Of a stretch of DNA of 64,000 nt, positions 17,508 to 28,301 are shown piece after piece. The stretch covers positions 1 to 64,000 of the forward strand of contig NZ_RCNS01000003.1 in assembly GCF_009725995.1 (NCBI RefSeq), written 5' to 3'. Under the pieces are notes generated by a model. That model had not been told where the DNA came from and did no database searches. It saw only the letters and a list, made by a program, of their open reading frames with translations. Numbering within the stretch: the stretch's first letter is position 1; each line of letters opens with the position of its first letter. Made by a program: the position numbers and the translations under genes. The DNA comes from Zobellia laminariae. Its GTDB lineage: Bacteria > Bacteroidota > Bacteroidia > Flavobacteriales > Flavobacteriaceae.

Positions 17508-17984
17508 CTAACTTAGATAAGCAGTTAGCATCCAAATTAATTTTTCTTGACCTGAAATCAAATCACTTATTAAAGAAGCTGTGCCTTCATCATTGTTATC
17601 GGAAGCAATCTCAAGAATATTTCGTTCTTGAAGTAATAGTTCGTTTAAGTTATCCAGTATTGAACTAACAGCAAGGTCTCCATCAGAAATATTCTTAGTG
17701 ACTCTAAGAGATTTACTTTCCAAATAATCATCAAAAGAGTGTAATGGTTTTTCTCCTAAAGACAAAATACGCTCTGCAATTTCATCAACCACATCATTAG
17801 TTTCATTATAAAGCTCTTCAAACTTTTCGTGCAACATAAAAAATCTTCGTCCTTTAACATTCCAATGTAAACCTCTTAGGTTCATATAATAAATTTGAAA
17901 ATCTGCTAAAAGAAAATTTAATTTTCCTGAGACATCCATTCTATAATCTTGGCTTAATCCTAATTTTAATTCTAAGGTTTCCAT
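17508..17984 (-). CDS. dps: Dps family ferritin-like DNA-protection protein
   Basis: A 158-residue protein of normal Dps length. The ferroxidase-site pattern is visible: GLHWNVKGRRFFMLHEKFEELY with His and Asp/Glu ligands, then DEIAERI. Dps dodecamers store iron and shield DNA under starvation and peroxide stress. It is a single-gene unit with its own terminator. I see no clear binding site upstream. Confidence 0.93.
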   Translation of the reverse strand: METLELKLGLSQDYRMDVSGKLNFLLADFQIYYMNLRGLHWNVKGRRFFMLHEKFEELYNETNDVVDEIAERILSLGEKPLHSFDDYLESKSLRVTKNISDGDLAVSSILDNLNELLLQERNILEIASDNNDEGTASLISDLISGQEKLIWMLTAYLS

Positions 17985-18143
17985 AATTACTATGTTTTAA
18001 ATTCGTTTAGTAAAACTACCTATTAGCTCCCCTGCCCATAGTAACTTGTGTTACATATCCCATAGATTTTACTTATACCCATATTGGGCCAAAATGAATT
18101 ATAAAAATAACCGAGATTCTTTATTCTTAGGATGAGTTTAGTT

Positions 18144-19268
18144 TTACTTAACCGTTGGCTCCCACAATGATATGTAATCTACTAGCATGGAAGTAGGATA
18201 GTCTTCCGGATTTGGTGGACCAGGAAAATTACCGCCAATAGCAATGTTAACAATTGGATACATCTCTATTTGACTAACAATAGTAGGATCACATACACTA
18301 GCCACTAGTATCCCATCTAAATACCACTTCACAAAATTATCTGTTTTCCAGACACCGTATCGGTGCCAAGCACCTGCTAAATCTTCACCACTAGTTTGTT
18401 TTATAGGTCCAATACCCTTGTTATTGTTTATCTCAGTGCCATCACACTGTACCGATAAACCAGGAGAGCCGTTTGGTCCTTTGAACCCGCCGCCCGATAT
18501 AGACCACTGTCCATCATCGTAATGGTACGCCACAGGTATGCGATCTGTATCATAAGGACCACCTAAAAATTCCCCACCAGGTCCTCGCACAAATTCCCAA
18601 TCTATTTCGGTCCTGCGTTTACCATTGGCTCCTGTATCTTGAGGGCTATCGTAATACCGATGTAACAACCAAAATGCACCCCAAAATCCTGCAACTCCAG
18701 GTTCATACCAAATTTTGGCTTCTATATAGCCATCCTTATACGGAGTGGACTGTGCACCAGTTAGTACGCCGGAGTAATAATCCAATCCCGTAGTTTCTAC
18801 CTGTGCAGGAGAATTTAGGCCAGCGGTTATAATTAGATTACTATTTCCGTCAAAATCAAAAGGGTTTGGTGCATTATTATCTCCATTAAGAACATCTGTA
18901 TAATACTGACGCTCGTTGTTTATCGTCACACTTGGTCCCCAAGGAAGTTTACTCTGCCATTTGTCTGCATTAGGCAACGTACCTGGAAGTTGGTTAAAAT
19001 CGTCTTCAAATGTCAGAACATAAGTTGAATCTACATCAGCTGGTAACCTGAGATCTAAAATTACGGGTAAATTTTCTGGCGTATCTAGATTATTTGCCAC
19101 TGAATCTTGTTCCATTCCGTTATCCGGATTATTAACTACAGAATCCTGTTCCATACTGCCAAAAGCTAGGTCGTCCTTGAATTCTTCTGAAGAATTATCT
19201 GAACAACTACTGAAAATGAAGAAAACAAGCAAAATGAAGATATTGAATCCTAAAACATTTTTTTTCAT
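18144..19268 (-). CDS. GH16 family glycoside hydrolase, lipoprotein
   Basis: A 374-residue lipoprotein (lipid Cys22 in FFIFSSCSDN). An acidic linker contains a near repeat (MEQDSVVNN and MEQDSVANN). The catalytic domain starts near residue 85 with LTFEDDFNQLPG and carries EIDWE (Glu221, Asp223, Glu225), the GH16 nucleophile/acid motif in the form without the beta-bulge residue. GH16 enzymes cut beta-1,3/1,4-glucans and red-algal galactans; the exact substrate is not readable. No SusC/SusD pair is nearby, so it is not in a classic polysaccharide locus. The adjacent 186-bp gap suggests its own promoter. Confidence 0.9.
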   Translation of the reverse strand: MKKNVLGFNIFILLVFFIFSSCSDNSSEEFKDDLAFGSMEQDSVVNNPDNGMEQDSVANNLDTPENLPVILDLRLPADVDSTYVLTFEDDFNQLPGTLPNADKWQSKLPWGPSVTINNERQYYTDVLNGDNNAPNPFDFDGNSNLIITAGLNSPAQVETTGLDYYSGVLTGAQSTPYKDGYIEAKIWYEPGVAGFWGAFWLLHRYYDSPQDTGANGKRRTEIDWEFVRGPGGEFLGGPYDTDRIPVAYHYDDGQWSISGGGFKGPNGSPGLSVQCDGTEINNNKGIGPIKQTSGEDLAGAWHRYGVWKTDNFVKWYLDGILVASVCDPTIVSQIEMYPIVNIAIGGNFPGPPNPEDYPTSMLVDYISLWEPTVK

Positions 19269-19454
19269 ACTATTGGGGTGAGGAATAATTTAAAATATGA
19301 GCTTATTACAGTAGCTATATTGTTCTTTTAGTTCAATAATTTGTGATTACAAGATTTGAATACATATGGAGGGAATAGTTATGTTATATTCATTTGGCAT
19401 CTAGATACCGAACTCCCAAAATTTGAATTAAAATGTTGATTTATAGCTAAATAA

Positions 19455-20162
19455 CTAATTAATAGTAAAACTGAACAACTCTGATGTTGATGTGTTATTC
19501 TTTTCATCATTTGTTTTAATCATCCAATAATAAGTAGTTTCAGAAACGACATCTACTTCTAGATTAGAAACTGATTGCACTCCTTTATTTTCCAATTCTT
19601 CTTTATTCACTCCAAAAAAAACTTCATAATCCTTTATGTCATTATCAATATCCGTAGCCTCCCATTTAAGGGTTACCTTTCCAGAAATAGCTGTAAAGAT
19701 TGAGTTATTCTCAGGGGTAATGGCTTCAGCAGAAAAAGGTACATGATTTATGATTCCTGGAGCGGCATTAAAAAATTGATATGTTTCACTTTTAGCAATT
19801 TCTTGACTTTCCTGAGATTTTGATATTACGTACCACTCATAGCTTGTTCCTCTCTCAAGGGTGATTTCATGAGAATTATCAATCAAATCAAAATTAGAAA
19901 TTTCAACAGTTTCCTTATTAGTCAAAACCAATTCGTAAGAATCCGTATGTTCAGAAGCGTTCCAAAGAAAGGTTACTTTACTTTGGGTTTCATTTACAAC
20001 TGTTCCTTCATTGCATTCTGTATGATTTTCAGGGAAAACTAAAAAAGCTGAAACAGGATCTTCAATTACATTTTGTGGCGGCTGTACTTCCGAAGAATCA
20101 GAATTACAAGAGGACAAAAAAATCAAAAATACAAGGGACAAAAAATTATACTTTAAATTCAT
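19455..20162 (-). CDS. FnIII-type two-domain lipoprotein, partner of the giant T9SS protein
   Basis: A 235-residue lipoprotein (lipid Cys19, FLSSCNSDSS). Two Ig/FnIII-like beta-sandwich domains follow: the first around VTFLWNASEHTDSYELVLTN with YEWYVISKS, the second around VTLKWEATDIDNDIKDYEVF with TTYYWMIKTND. It is a paralogue of the product of 37005-37706 (shared SECNEG-like, FLWxASExxDSYE, FFxAxxGxxNxxPFxAEAxxP and DxDNDIxxxEVFFG patterns). It starts 8 bp after the 2590-residue protein gene, so the two form an operon. Its role may be to hold or process the secreted partner at the cell surface, which is inference. Confidence 0.85.
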   Translation of the reverse strand: MNLKYNFLSLVFLIFLSSCNSDSSEVQPPQNVIEDPVSAFLVFPENHTECNEGTVVNETQSKVTFLWNASEHTDSYELVLTNKETVEISNFDLIDNSHEITLERGTSYEWYVISKSQESQEIAKSETYQFFNAAPGIINHVPFSAEAITPENNSIFTAISGKVTLKWEATDIDNDIKDYEVFFGVNKEELENKGVQSVSNLEVDVVSETTYYWMIKTNDEKNNTSTSELFSFTIN

Positions 20163-20170
20163 AGAAGCGC

Positions 20171-23100
20171 TTATTTTTTAATGATTTTATGTGTGCTATT
20201 CTGCGACTCAGAAGTAACTATAATAGTGTAGACCCCAGTTGGCAAATTATCCATATTAATTTTTACAATTCTTCCATCTGCTTTTTTCATTTGTTCCAAT
20301 ACCCGTATGGCACTTTGTGAAAACATGGTAATCAGTATCTCTTGATCTGCGTTAATACTTGGAAGAAAAATGCTTACATCTCCTTTTTCTACCGGGTTTG
20401 GAAAGATAGATACACGCTCTCGTGTAGTTGTTATTGTTTGTTCAAAAACACCTTGGCATTCCAAGTCCGTTTTGACCATAATGTTATTTTCCGCTTCAGA
20501 GAGAGGTAACGTTATTTCATTTTCTGTGGTGGAATATTCTTTTTCGTTTACAGTGATAAAATAACTAGAACTACCTTTAAGACTCAAGGAAACCAATTTA
20601 CCCGTAGAATCGGTTTTAGAATCCACTTTGAGGGCATCTGGTTCTGTAATCTGGATGGTAAAGCACTTTTCAAAATCTGCTTCACCTGTAACTGTAATAC
20701 AAACATCATAAGATCCTGCTTCCAAGTTTTTAAAACTGGTAAAAGTTTTAAAAACTTTAGATTCGTTAACCATTCCATCGCTTAAAGTTGCTGTGTAATC
20801 AATGGTTTCTAAAGCGCTTACAACAATACTTCCGTTATTACTAGATGCGCAAGATTCACTTGTGGTTTCTATAGTAAAATTGTTTACTGGCAAGGTGAAA
20901 TCTGAGCATCCGGTCTCTTTAGCTATACTAACAGACGTATGAAAAGCACACCCATTAGCATCTTGAATGGTTATATCGTAATTACCAGAAGTAAGATTTC
21001 CAAAATTTGGTTGAAGATAAAATGCTCCGTCTCCAATACTATATTGCAAAGGCTCAATACCTCCTGATGCCTCAATAGAAATTGAACCGTTATCATCACT
21101 TTCACAGGATATGTCGTTAATCGTAACCGTTGCCGTAATCGCTTCTGATTCTGTAATTGAAACGGAATTACTTCGTTCTTGAATTGAGTTGCTATCTGTT
21201 ACCTGAACATAGTAAGTTCCCATGGGGATATTTTCAAACGCATTTGTTACGCCACTCCTAATTAATGAATTGCTAGTGGCATCATACATTGCATAAGTGT
21301 ACGGTTCTATTCCTCCTGTGGCAGTTACTTCTATCGTGGCGCCTAATTCACTGCAGCCAGAAGATGCAGTTTGAATAAGCTGAAGCACTAAAGGTTCCGT
21401 TACAATGGGTACATCCCCTAGCTCAAAAACATAGGCGGAACCATTTGCGGTAAACAAAGTTGTTCCTGCTACCAAAGAGTTTTTACCAAGTGCCAGGCCA
21501 TTACCAAAAGCGGCGTACATTCCATTAGTACCACATGCTAATAGTTTCTCATAAGCAATCCAATCTTCATTACTGGATTTATAGAACAATTGAACAGAAC
21601 CTGTTGATGGGCCGTTATCATCATCTCCACTAATACCACAAGCAATACGGTTTTCATTAATGGCCATGTGAAGACCAAACTTATCTTTGGCAATTCCATC
21701 TTCAGGAGTTAGCTTTTCTGCTGATATCCATGAACCATCAGTTGACTTTTTATAAACATACGCCGCTCCAACGTCTGTTGAATTAGAATTTATGGAAGCT
21801 GCACCAACAATAATATCAGCTTCTGTATTAGCAACACTAACTGCATAACCACTGTACGTTTTTGGGTCCGTCGCCTTCAGTTTAGCAACTTCCGTCCAGT
21901 TACCATTACTAGTTTTATCAAAAACATAGGCGGCACCGCTATTGTCCAATACATCATCATCATAAAAAGACCCAACAACCGCAATATTAGTGGCAATAGA
22001 TACCGAAATTCCAAAGGAATCATAAGCTTCTACATCAGAAGCTACTAATTTTTTAGTTTGCATCCATATACCATCCAATCCCTTTTCAAAAATATAGGCT
22101 GCTCCTGCATTTGCACCGTTTTCATTGTCATTTGGTGCACCGATTACAATTTGGTTTTCTGTTCCAGCAATTGCATAGCCAAATTGTTTATAAAAGGCGC
22201 TGTCCGATGCTAATAGCTTTTGTGATTCTTGCCAATCACCTGCTGCTGATTTATTATAAATATAAACGGCTCCAGTGCGATTATTCTGTTGATACGTACT
22301 GATAGCTAATGACTCACCAGCAAAAGTCAGAGAGAATCCAAAATTATCATCCACACTGCCATCTGATGCATTAAGCTTTTGGGTTTCTTCCCATGCTCCC
22401 GCAGCTGTTTTATTAAAGATATAGACAGACCCACTGTTATCTCCCTGGTCATCGTCATAATAAGCTGAAACTGCTAAAATATTTTCGTCATCTGACATTG
22501 CCAATACCTTTCCAAAATAATCCGATGCAGCTCCATCCGATGAAACTATTTCCGCACATTCACTTACCGAGGTTTCCGCATCATATGGATTTGTACCATT
22601 TAATACTTCTTCTCCATTTGAAACCGTATCATTATCGCAATCTGATGTTGCCCAGATTTCATTATCTAAGTTGTAATCAGTATACGTTGCAATTTGACTT
22701 GGCAAGCAAGGGTTGTTCGGATAACTGTCTTCACTATCCGCTACCCCATCTCCATCGGTATCAATAACAATAGAGGCGTCTTCAAAAAAGTGAACGTAAT
22801 CTCCAGAAGTTGCTACGATCAAACCTTCCGCTACGGCAACATGATTACCAAAATCCAAAGTAGAAATTTCAGGGTCTGTTAAAATATGAGTTTCAGTCCA
22901 CTCGCCCCCAGATTTATGATATACATAAAGCCATCCTGTATCTGTTTGATTAGCAGACATGTTTACCACTATTCTATTATCATTCATGGCCAGGGCATCT
23001 CCAAAATAATCCTCTTTATATCCGTTACTTGCCTTTAACGTTTGTACTTCGCTCCATAACCCATTATAGGATTTTTCATAGACAATGGTTTCCCCTTTAT

Positions 23101-26100
23101 CATAAACATCTTCTGTATACGCTACGTCACCTATTACAATTCTATTTTCAGTAATGGCAACATCTCTTGCATATGTATAATTCTGTCCGTCCGGAGCACT
23201 TAGCTTTTGAATTTCTTGCCAAGTAGAATTGTTTTGTTTTTCAAAAATAAACGCACCTGTAGCGTCATTGCCGGATGCTCCTATTATAATTTGATTTCCC
23301 GAAACAGCAACCGACTCTCCAAAACCACCCTCAAAAAGGTCATCTGATGGATATAGTTCTGCTGTTTCTACCCAAACATTACTCATGTTTTTTTCAAAAA
23401 CATAAACCGCTCCGCTTGGTGCTATTCCGTTTGCAGCTATCACCATTGTATTTCCCGAAACAGCCAAAGCACTACCAAAACCATCATAAAGGAAAAAACT
23501 GGAGGCCTCAATTTGCTGTGTTTCTACCCAAGTTTCATTAGCATCTTTTTGGTATATAAATACGGTATCTGGTAGATTCTCGTCATCATAAGGCTGAGAA
23601 ACAATTAGCGTATTTTCAGACAAGGCCAAGGTTTGACCAAATCTTGTGGTACCCGTTGTTTTTGGAGATGTTAGTTCTTGATTCTTTTCCCAAACTCCAC
23701 TTGCGTTTTTGGTATATATTTCAACTTTACTACCTGTAGCATTTCTTATTCCTGCCACTACAGTAGTACCATTGGTTGCGATAGCTCTTGCTCCTCCATC
23801 ATTAGTTTCTATACGTTGCTCACCAAAAGCATCTGGGTACGTAGAATCTGTATAAAGTGATTCATTAGAATAAGGATTTGTTCCCGCGGTAACTTCATCT
23901 CCGTTGGATATGGTATCTCCGTCACAATCATTATTCTGCCATACTATATTTAAGGCATCGTAACCGGTATAGTCTTTATTTTGTAGTGGTAAGCAAGGGT
24001 CATTCGGTAGAGAGTCCTCTATATCTTTAATACCATCGCCATCCATATCACTAATGCATTCGGCCTCATCTTTTAATTCAACAGTAATCATAGCTGTTCC
24101 TCTTGCCCCATCGGTACTGCGCTCTGCTAGCACATAAATTGTTTGCGGACTACTTGTGTTCTCGAAAAATAATGGGTCAACTGCATTACTCTTCGTTTTA
24201 GAATCCAACTCGGTTAGATAATAACTAACCGTAATATAATTTCGATTATAACCTTCCAACAATTCAGTTTCTACGGTCGTCAAATCAAAAATTTCAACCC
24301 CATCAGCGCCGTCGTCACAAATACTTAAAGCTGTAGGAGAAGTTAAAGGAAGTGGTTCTGCAATGATGAATTCAAAATCGGAAAAATAATGTCCATTTAC
24401 CGGGTTTCTTATATATGATCTATCATTGCTGTTTATTACTTGAATTTTTATGTCTACCAATTGACCAACATAAGCCTCAAGGTCAATATTCTTGTTAAAT
24501 TCATAGTTAGGTGTGCCTGAACCTACATAACCCAGTTGTTGGTCATTTATAAGAATTCTATAATATGATTCGCCACGTTGCCTCCATTTAAATTTGAACT
24601 TAGATTTAGATCCGTGAGTAATATCCATTTTATAAGATATTTCAGAGATATAGCTTGGGTTCAAATCAAACAACGCTTGTCTTTCTCCCGAAACCCATGC
24701 ATCTTCATTTTTACTATGCATTAAGAATTCACGTTTATCTTTGCTATCATTTCTGATTTGAAGAAGTGCGTTTTCTGCTAAATCAAAACCCACATTATTA
24801 AGTGATTCCCCTTGTAAATCCTCCATTAGGTTTTCATTAATAGGAACAGCTACATTGTCAATCAATTGAAATCTGTCAAACGATACTTTTGCTCTATCAA
24901 GGACATTATTACTTTGTTGTTGAGAAGTGTCGTCTTCAATATAAATACCAAATGTATGTTCTGCGGATACGCTAGGTTCCAATATACTGGTAACCGTAAA
25001 GTGATATGGGTCTGGTAATCCTGAATACGGGTAAGTATACTCAACATCAAGTAAAGTTTGCATATCAGATATGTTTTTGCCTAAACCGCAATACAGTTCA
25101 ATATCTTCAACAACTGCAGTATTGATGTAATCATACAAAAACATATATTTTTTGTCTTTTTCAAGATTGAAAGAAGGCGTAATCAACCAACTTGGATAGT
25201 CAGAATCCATATAGATGTAATTACTTCCAGTACTTGAATGATGTGGATACATGGCATGGCCGTAGTCTAAATATTGACCATTATGAGATATCCATTTATC
25301 ATCTGTGTACCCTGTAAAACCATTTGGCAATAATTCCCAGCCTAATTCGGGTAGGCTATCGAAGTTTTCAATCCATGGTAGGGAAAGTGTTACATCATTC
25401 AATGTTCTGAATTTAAAGGGACCCGACCAATCGCTATAACTTCCTGATGAACATTCAGTTCTTATGTAGTAATGATAATAAGTATTAGGTTCTAAGCCAC
25501 TGAATTTAAAACCCAAATCTGAGGTGTTATACACGGCACCTGAACCTTTGGTAAAGTTTTCCAATCCTATTTCAAGTTCATAACCTGAATAACTACTATC
25601 ATAAGTTTTCCAATTGATTTGAACTTCAGTTGCGGTAGGTTCTTCTTTAGTTATTTGATAAGGTGATATACAATTGGTTGACTTATCTATATATTGAAAA
25701 TCATCAAAATGTAGATAATCTGATTGTTGCAAACTGTTTTCTGCTCTAAAGGCAATATAGTTGTCCGATCCAGTATAGGATGCAAAATCAACTAAAAATT
25801 CTGTAAATAATGTAGAATTTATTTCTGTATAAGGAATGGTTTGATAAGGAGTGAAAGAAGCCTCATCAAGCGGATTTGACATGGTTCCAACAACAAGTCC
25901 TGTAATTACTCCTTGTGGTGCAAAATCATCTCTTAATTTGAATTTGATAATTTTGTTTTGGTCCATATCAGCCAAAAAAGGCGTAACCAATAATGTACTT
26001 ACTTGATTATTATGGGCAGCCAATGAACTTACTGTTGTCATCTCATCTTCATAGGGTTCAATAACAACATCTGCAAAGTTTTTATGACCGTTAAAAGTCC

Positions 26101-27943
26101 AACAATCAGAATCATCAAAACCATTGTTGTCTTGATTTTCGAACCCCTGAAAATACCCGGATGTAACACTACACGTTGTCCTAAAAGTAAAAATTTCGCT
26201 CCAATCACTGAATCCGTCTACAGCACCACAATTTCCTCGTACGTAAACATCATATGTTGTAGCTTGTTCTAAACCACTTAAAGTATATGGATTTGAAGTA
26301 ACATTTGTGATAGTTCCTGTACCCTGTTGAAAACCAGTTACACCGTATTCAATTTCCCAACTTTCAGCAGGGGTAGTTGAATTGTTGTCTTGCCATAATA
26401 AATTGACGCTTGAATCATCAACTAAGGAAAGATTAACTGCGGTTGGTGTTATACACGTATTACTAGAATATTCAAAGTCATCAAAATATAGTTCTTGATT
26501 TCCATTAGTTGTGCCTTGCTTAATTCCAACATATTCATTAGTGCCGTAATAATCACTGAAATCAACAGTGTAACGTGTCCAAGCTCTATCTTGTTCAGCA
26601 AGATCAGTAATGGCCTGAAAAGGTTCAAAAGTGCTTTGATCATTAGGATCTGAGAGAGTACCAACCATAATTTCCTTTAACCGGCCTGAAGATCCCGTAT
26701 ATTTTTCTTTAACCCAAAAACTCACCTTCTTATAATTATCAAAATCAAGTAATCTTGGACTTACTAAAATAATATGATCGGCAACGTCATCATTGTAAAC
26801 ATCGTGTGACGGAACGTTCCACATTAATAAAGTGTTTGGTTCACTATGGGCCGTTTCATTGGTTGTAGTTTCGTGATTTTCAATTGACAAATATCTGTGA
26901 TGATCCCAGAAAATAAGATCTACCTGAGGTATTATAGCAGTCCAGCAGTTATCTACAAAGCCTTTGCTGTATGAATCAAAATTTTCAGTGTATCCAATTG
27001 ACACTCCATAACAGGATGTTTTAAAAGAAGTTTTTACTGACCATTCACTTTTCATTACTCCACAGACAGACCGTACGTAAAACTCATACGTGGTATCATC
27101 ATTAGACAGATTGCTTAAAATAGCTTCTGTGCTATTTACTACTATTTGTGTTCCGGTTCCTAACGCAAATCCTTGAAGGCCATATTCAATCTCATAAGAA
27201 TTTGAAGTTGAATATTCATATGTCTCCCATTCAATGCTTGCTGTGTTATAGGTGGTTTCCGTAGTTTTAGGGTATAAAGGTTCTGTGCAGTTGGGTATTT
27301 GCTCATATTGAAAATCTTCTAGAAACATGTTATCTTCAAAACCACCATCTTCGTGTTTCAAGGCAATATATTCATCTGTTCCCGTAAAATTTTCTAAGTA
27401 GATAGTATGTTCTTTCCAATCAAATGTTTTTCTATTAGAATCTTTAAAAACGGCTATCTCTTTTGCCGGTATAGTGTCTAGAGGGGAAAAAGTGCTTTGG
27501 TCATTTGGGTTTGACATTGTGCCGATCACAACATTAGAACTGCTAAACGATTTATTATAGCCTGAAGAAGGTTTTCCTACAAGCTTAAATCGTACTCTTT
27601 TGGTATTATCTAAATCTATTATTCTTGGAGTTACAAAATAGTTGTTATAATAAGTACCGTTTGATTGTTGATTAGCGAACCTAAAAAACTGATTTCCTGT
27701 AATTGGTTTTAAATCGTGATAAACCAATTCTCCCCAGCTCTTAGAACGAGAGAAACGATATTCCTCTAATATTTCAATTTTGGTAAATATGTTCGGATTT
27801 TCAATAATTGCTGTCCAGCATGGATTGAGCACACTCCCTGATTCAAAAGATTCCAAATATGGTGCTTGTATATCTGTACACTGTGCATTTGAAAAATAAG
27901 AACTGGTCAGAACTAAAAAAAGAAAGATGACAAGCTTTTTCAT
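20171..27943 (-). CDS. Giant T9SS-secreted multidomain surface protein
   Basis: A 2590-residue protein with signal peptide (cleaved near SNAQC). In order: MAM/cleaved-adhesin-like domains (about 25-215, 310-495, 592-755) alternating with FnIII domains (220-305, 497-590, 758-850) that share CWTAI and YEIEYG patterns; a further adhesin-like domain (857-1030) and a jelly-roll segment; a thrombospondin type 3-like Asp-rich stretch (about 1300-1345); FG-GAP/integrin-like propeller repeats (FGxxLAVSGNTMVI and similar), a second Asp-rich stretch (about 1740), more FG-GAP repeats; two SprB-like repeats (about 2190-2350, GGIEPLQYSIGDG); a module (about 2358-2500) shared with the M4 protease at 37703; and a T9SS type A sorting domain from VSIFPNPV (about 2515). 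It is probably a cell-surface adhesin. It leads an operon with the FnIII-type lipoprotein. Confidence 0.93.
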   Translation of the reverse strand: MKKLVIFLFLVLTSSYFSNAQCTDIQAPYLESFESGSVLNPCWTAIIENPNIFTKIEILEEYRFSRSKSWGELVYHDLKPITGNQFFRFANQQSNGTYYNNYFVTPRIIDLDNTKRVRFKLVGKPSSGYNKSFSSSNVVIGTMSNPNDQSTFSPLDTIPAKEIAVFKDSNRKTFDWKEHTIYLENFTGTDEYIALKHEDGGFEDNMFLEDFQYEQIPNCTEPLYPKTTETTYNTASIEWETYEYSTSNSYEIEYGLQGFALGTGTQIVVNSTEAILSNLSNDDTTYEFYVRSVCGVMKSEWSVKTSFKTSCYGVSIGYTENFDSYSKGFVDNCWTAIIPQVDLIFWDHHRYLSIENHETTTNETAHSEPNTLLMWNVPSHDVYNDDVADHIILVSPRLLDFDNYKKVSFWVKEKYTGSSGRLKEIMVGTLSDPNDQSTFEPFQAITDLAEQDRAWTRYTVDFSDYYGTNEYVGIKQGTTNGNQELYFDDFEYSSNTCITPTAVNLSLVDDSSVNLLWQDNNSTTPAESWEIEYGVTGFQQGTGTITNVTSNPYTLSGLEQATTYDVYVRGNCGAVDGFSDWSEIFTFRTTCSVTSGYFQGFENQDNNGFDDSDCWTFNGHKNFADVVIEPYEDEMTTVSSLAAHNNQVSTLLVTPFLADMDQNKIIKFKLRDDFAPQGVITGLVVGTMSNPLDEASFTPYQTIPYTEINSTLFTEFLVDFASYTGSDNYIAFRAENSLQQSDYLHFDDFQYIDKSTNCISPYQITKEEPTATEVQINWKTYDSSYSGYELEIGLENFTKGSGAVYNTSDLGFKFSGLEPNTYYHYYIRTECSSGSYSDWSGPFKFRTLNDVTLSLPWIENFDSLPELGWELLPNGFTGYTDDKWISHNGQYLDYGHAMYPHHSSTGSNYIYMDSDYPSWLITPSFNLEKDKKYMFLYDYINTAVVEDIELYCGLGKNISDMQTLLDVEYTYPYSGLPDPYHFTVTSILEPSVSAEHTFGIYIEDDTSQQQSNNVLDRAKVSFDRFQLIDNVAVPINENLMEDLQGESLNNVGFDLAENALLQIRNDSKDKREFLMHSKNEDAWVSGERQALFDLNPSYISEISYKMDITHGSKSKFKFKWRQRGESYYRILINDQQLGYVGSGTPNYEFNKNIDLEAYVGQLVDIKIQVINSNDRSYIRNPVNGHYFSDFEFIIAEPLPLTSPTALSICDDGADGVEIFDLTTVETELLEGYNRNYITVSYYLTELDSKTKSNAVDPLFFENTSSPQTIYVLAERSTDGARGTAMITVELKDEAECISDMDGDGIKDIEDSLPNDPCLPLQNKDYTGYDALNIVWQNNDCDGDTISNGDEVTAGTNPYSNESLYTDSTYPDAFGEQRIETNDGGARAIATNGTTVVAGIRNATGSKVEIYTKNASGVWEKNQELTSPKTTGTTRFGQTLALSENTLIVSQPYDDENLPDTVFIYQKDANETWVETQQIEASSFFLYDGFGSALAVSGNTMVIAANGIAPSGAVYVFEKNMSNVWVETAELYPSDDLFEGGFGESVAVSGNQIIIGASGNDATGAFIFEKQNNSTWQEIQKLSAPDGQNYTYARDVAITENRIVIGDVAYTEDVYDKGETIVYEKSYNGLWSEVQTLKASNGYKEDYFGDALAMNDNRIVVNMSANQTDTGWLYVYHKSGGEWTETHILTDPEISTLDFGNHVAVAEGLIVATSGDYVHFFEDASIVIDTDGDGVADSEDSYPNNPCLPSQIATYTDYNLDNEIWATSDCDNDTVSNGEEVLNGTNPYDAETSVSECAEIVSSDGAASDYFGKVLAMSDDENILAVSAYYDDDQGDNSGSVYIFNKTAAGAWEETQKLNASDGSVDDNFGFSLTFAGESLAISTYQQNNRTGAVYIYNKSAAGDWQESQKLLASDSAFYKQFGYAIAGTENQIVIGAPNDNENGANAGAAYIFEKGLDGIWMQTKKLVASDVEAYDSFGISVSIATNIAVVGSFYDDDVLDNSGAAYVFDKTSNGNWTEVAKLKATDPKTYSGYAVSVANTEADIIVGAASINSNSTDVGAAYVYKKSTDGSWISAEKLTPEDGIAKDKFGLHMAINENRIACGISGDDDNGPSTGSVQLFYKSSNEDWIAYEKLLACGTNGMYAAFGNGLALGKNSLVAGTTLFTANGSAYVFELGDVPIVTEPLVLQLIQTASSGCSELGATIEVTATGGIEPYTYAMYDATSNSLIRSGVTNAFENIPMGTYYVQVTDSNSIQERSNSVSITESEAITATVTINDISCESDDNGSISIEASGGIEPLQYSIGDGAFYLQPNFGNLTSGNYDITIQDANGCAFHTSVSIAKETGCSDFTLPVNNFTIETTSESCASSNNGSIVVSALETIDYTATLSDGMVNESKVFKTFTSFKNLEAGSYDVCITVTGEADFEKCFTIQITEPDALKVDSKTDSTGKLVSLSLKGSSSYFITVNEKEYSTTENEITLPLSEAENNIMVKTDLECQGVFEQTITTTRERVSIFPNPVEKGDVSIFLPSINADQEILITMFSQSAIRVLEQMKKADGRIVKINMDNLPTGVYTIIVTSESQNSTHKIIKK

Positions 27944-28198
27944 AAAATAAAGGAATGTTGGCTGGTTAGACCGAAGGTTAGATACTATAGTCTGTTTCTA
28001 ACGTATTTGATTTCTTTTTATTTTATGTTAAATCTTGTTTTCGTTATAAGGTTATATTGCTCTAAAAACCTTTGTCAAAGTAAATAATCTATACTTGGTC
28101 AGAATTTTTGTAAACTTTTAAAAGATGACCTTAACATATGAAGTAAGAAGTATTAAAATTACCTTATAATAGTGTTCATTAGATACCAACGAAGGAAC

Positions 28199-28300
28199 GT
28201 GTAATACCCATAAAAAAGATGGGCTTAGAGCAGAATCAAAAGGTTTGTGTATTTTTATGAAGTTGCTAAATATTTAGGATTCTAGTTGAACAAAAAAATT
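28199..28300 (+). repeat. Half attC-like remnant outside the array
   Basis: GGGCTTAGAGCAGAATCAAA then AGGTTTGTGTATTTTTATGAAGT (28241-28263; 22 of 23 bases as in 1820-1842), then GCTAAAT with TTTAGGATT and GTTGAACAAAAAAATTAA, follow the left arm and centre of the attC-like sites at 1775 and 5384. The right arm is absent; a regulator gene starts where it should be. Confidence 0.65.
28283..28291 (+). promoter_or_regulatory. Possible regulator half-site
   Basis: TAGTTGAAC (28283-28291) equals one arm of the palindrome at 28894-28913 and lies 11 bp before the regulator start. It may allow autoregulation, but it also falls in the attC-like remnant, where similar sequence occurs for other reasons. 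Confidence 0.35.
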
Positions 28301-28301
28301 A

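Larger units (their letters stand above)
27944..28301. other. Intergenic region between the giant surface protein and the Crp-like regulator
   Basis: The left part is the upstream region of the minus-strand giant gene; no clear TAnnTTTG box is seen there. From about 28199 on it carries a half attC-like remnant, listed separately. Confidence 0.4.

Noticed and set aside
18144..20162. Polysaccharide utilisation locus around the GH16 gene
   Set aside because: No SusC/SusD pair, sulfatase or further glycosidase is adjacent, so the GH16 gene alone does not support it.
20171..27943. Numerous short plus-strand frames opposite the giant gene
   Set aside because: They are shadows of a long repetitive coding sequence with strong domain signals on the minus strand.
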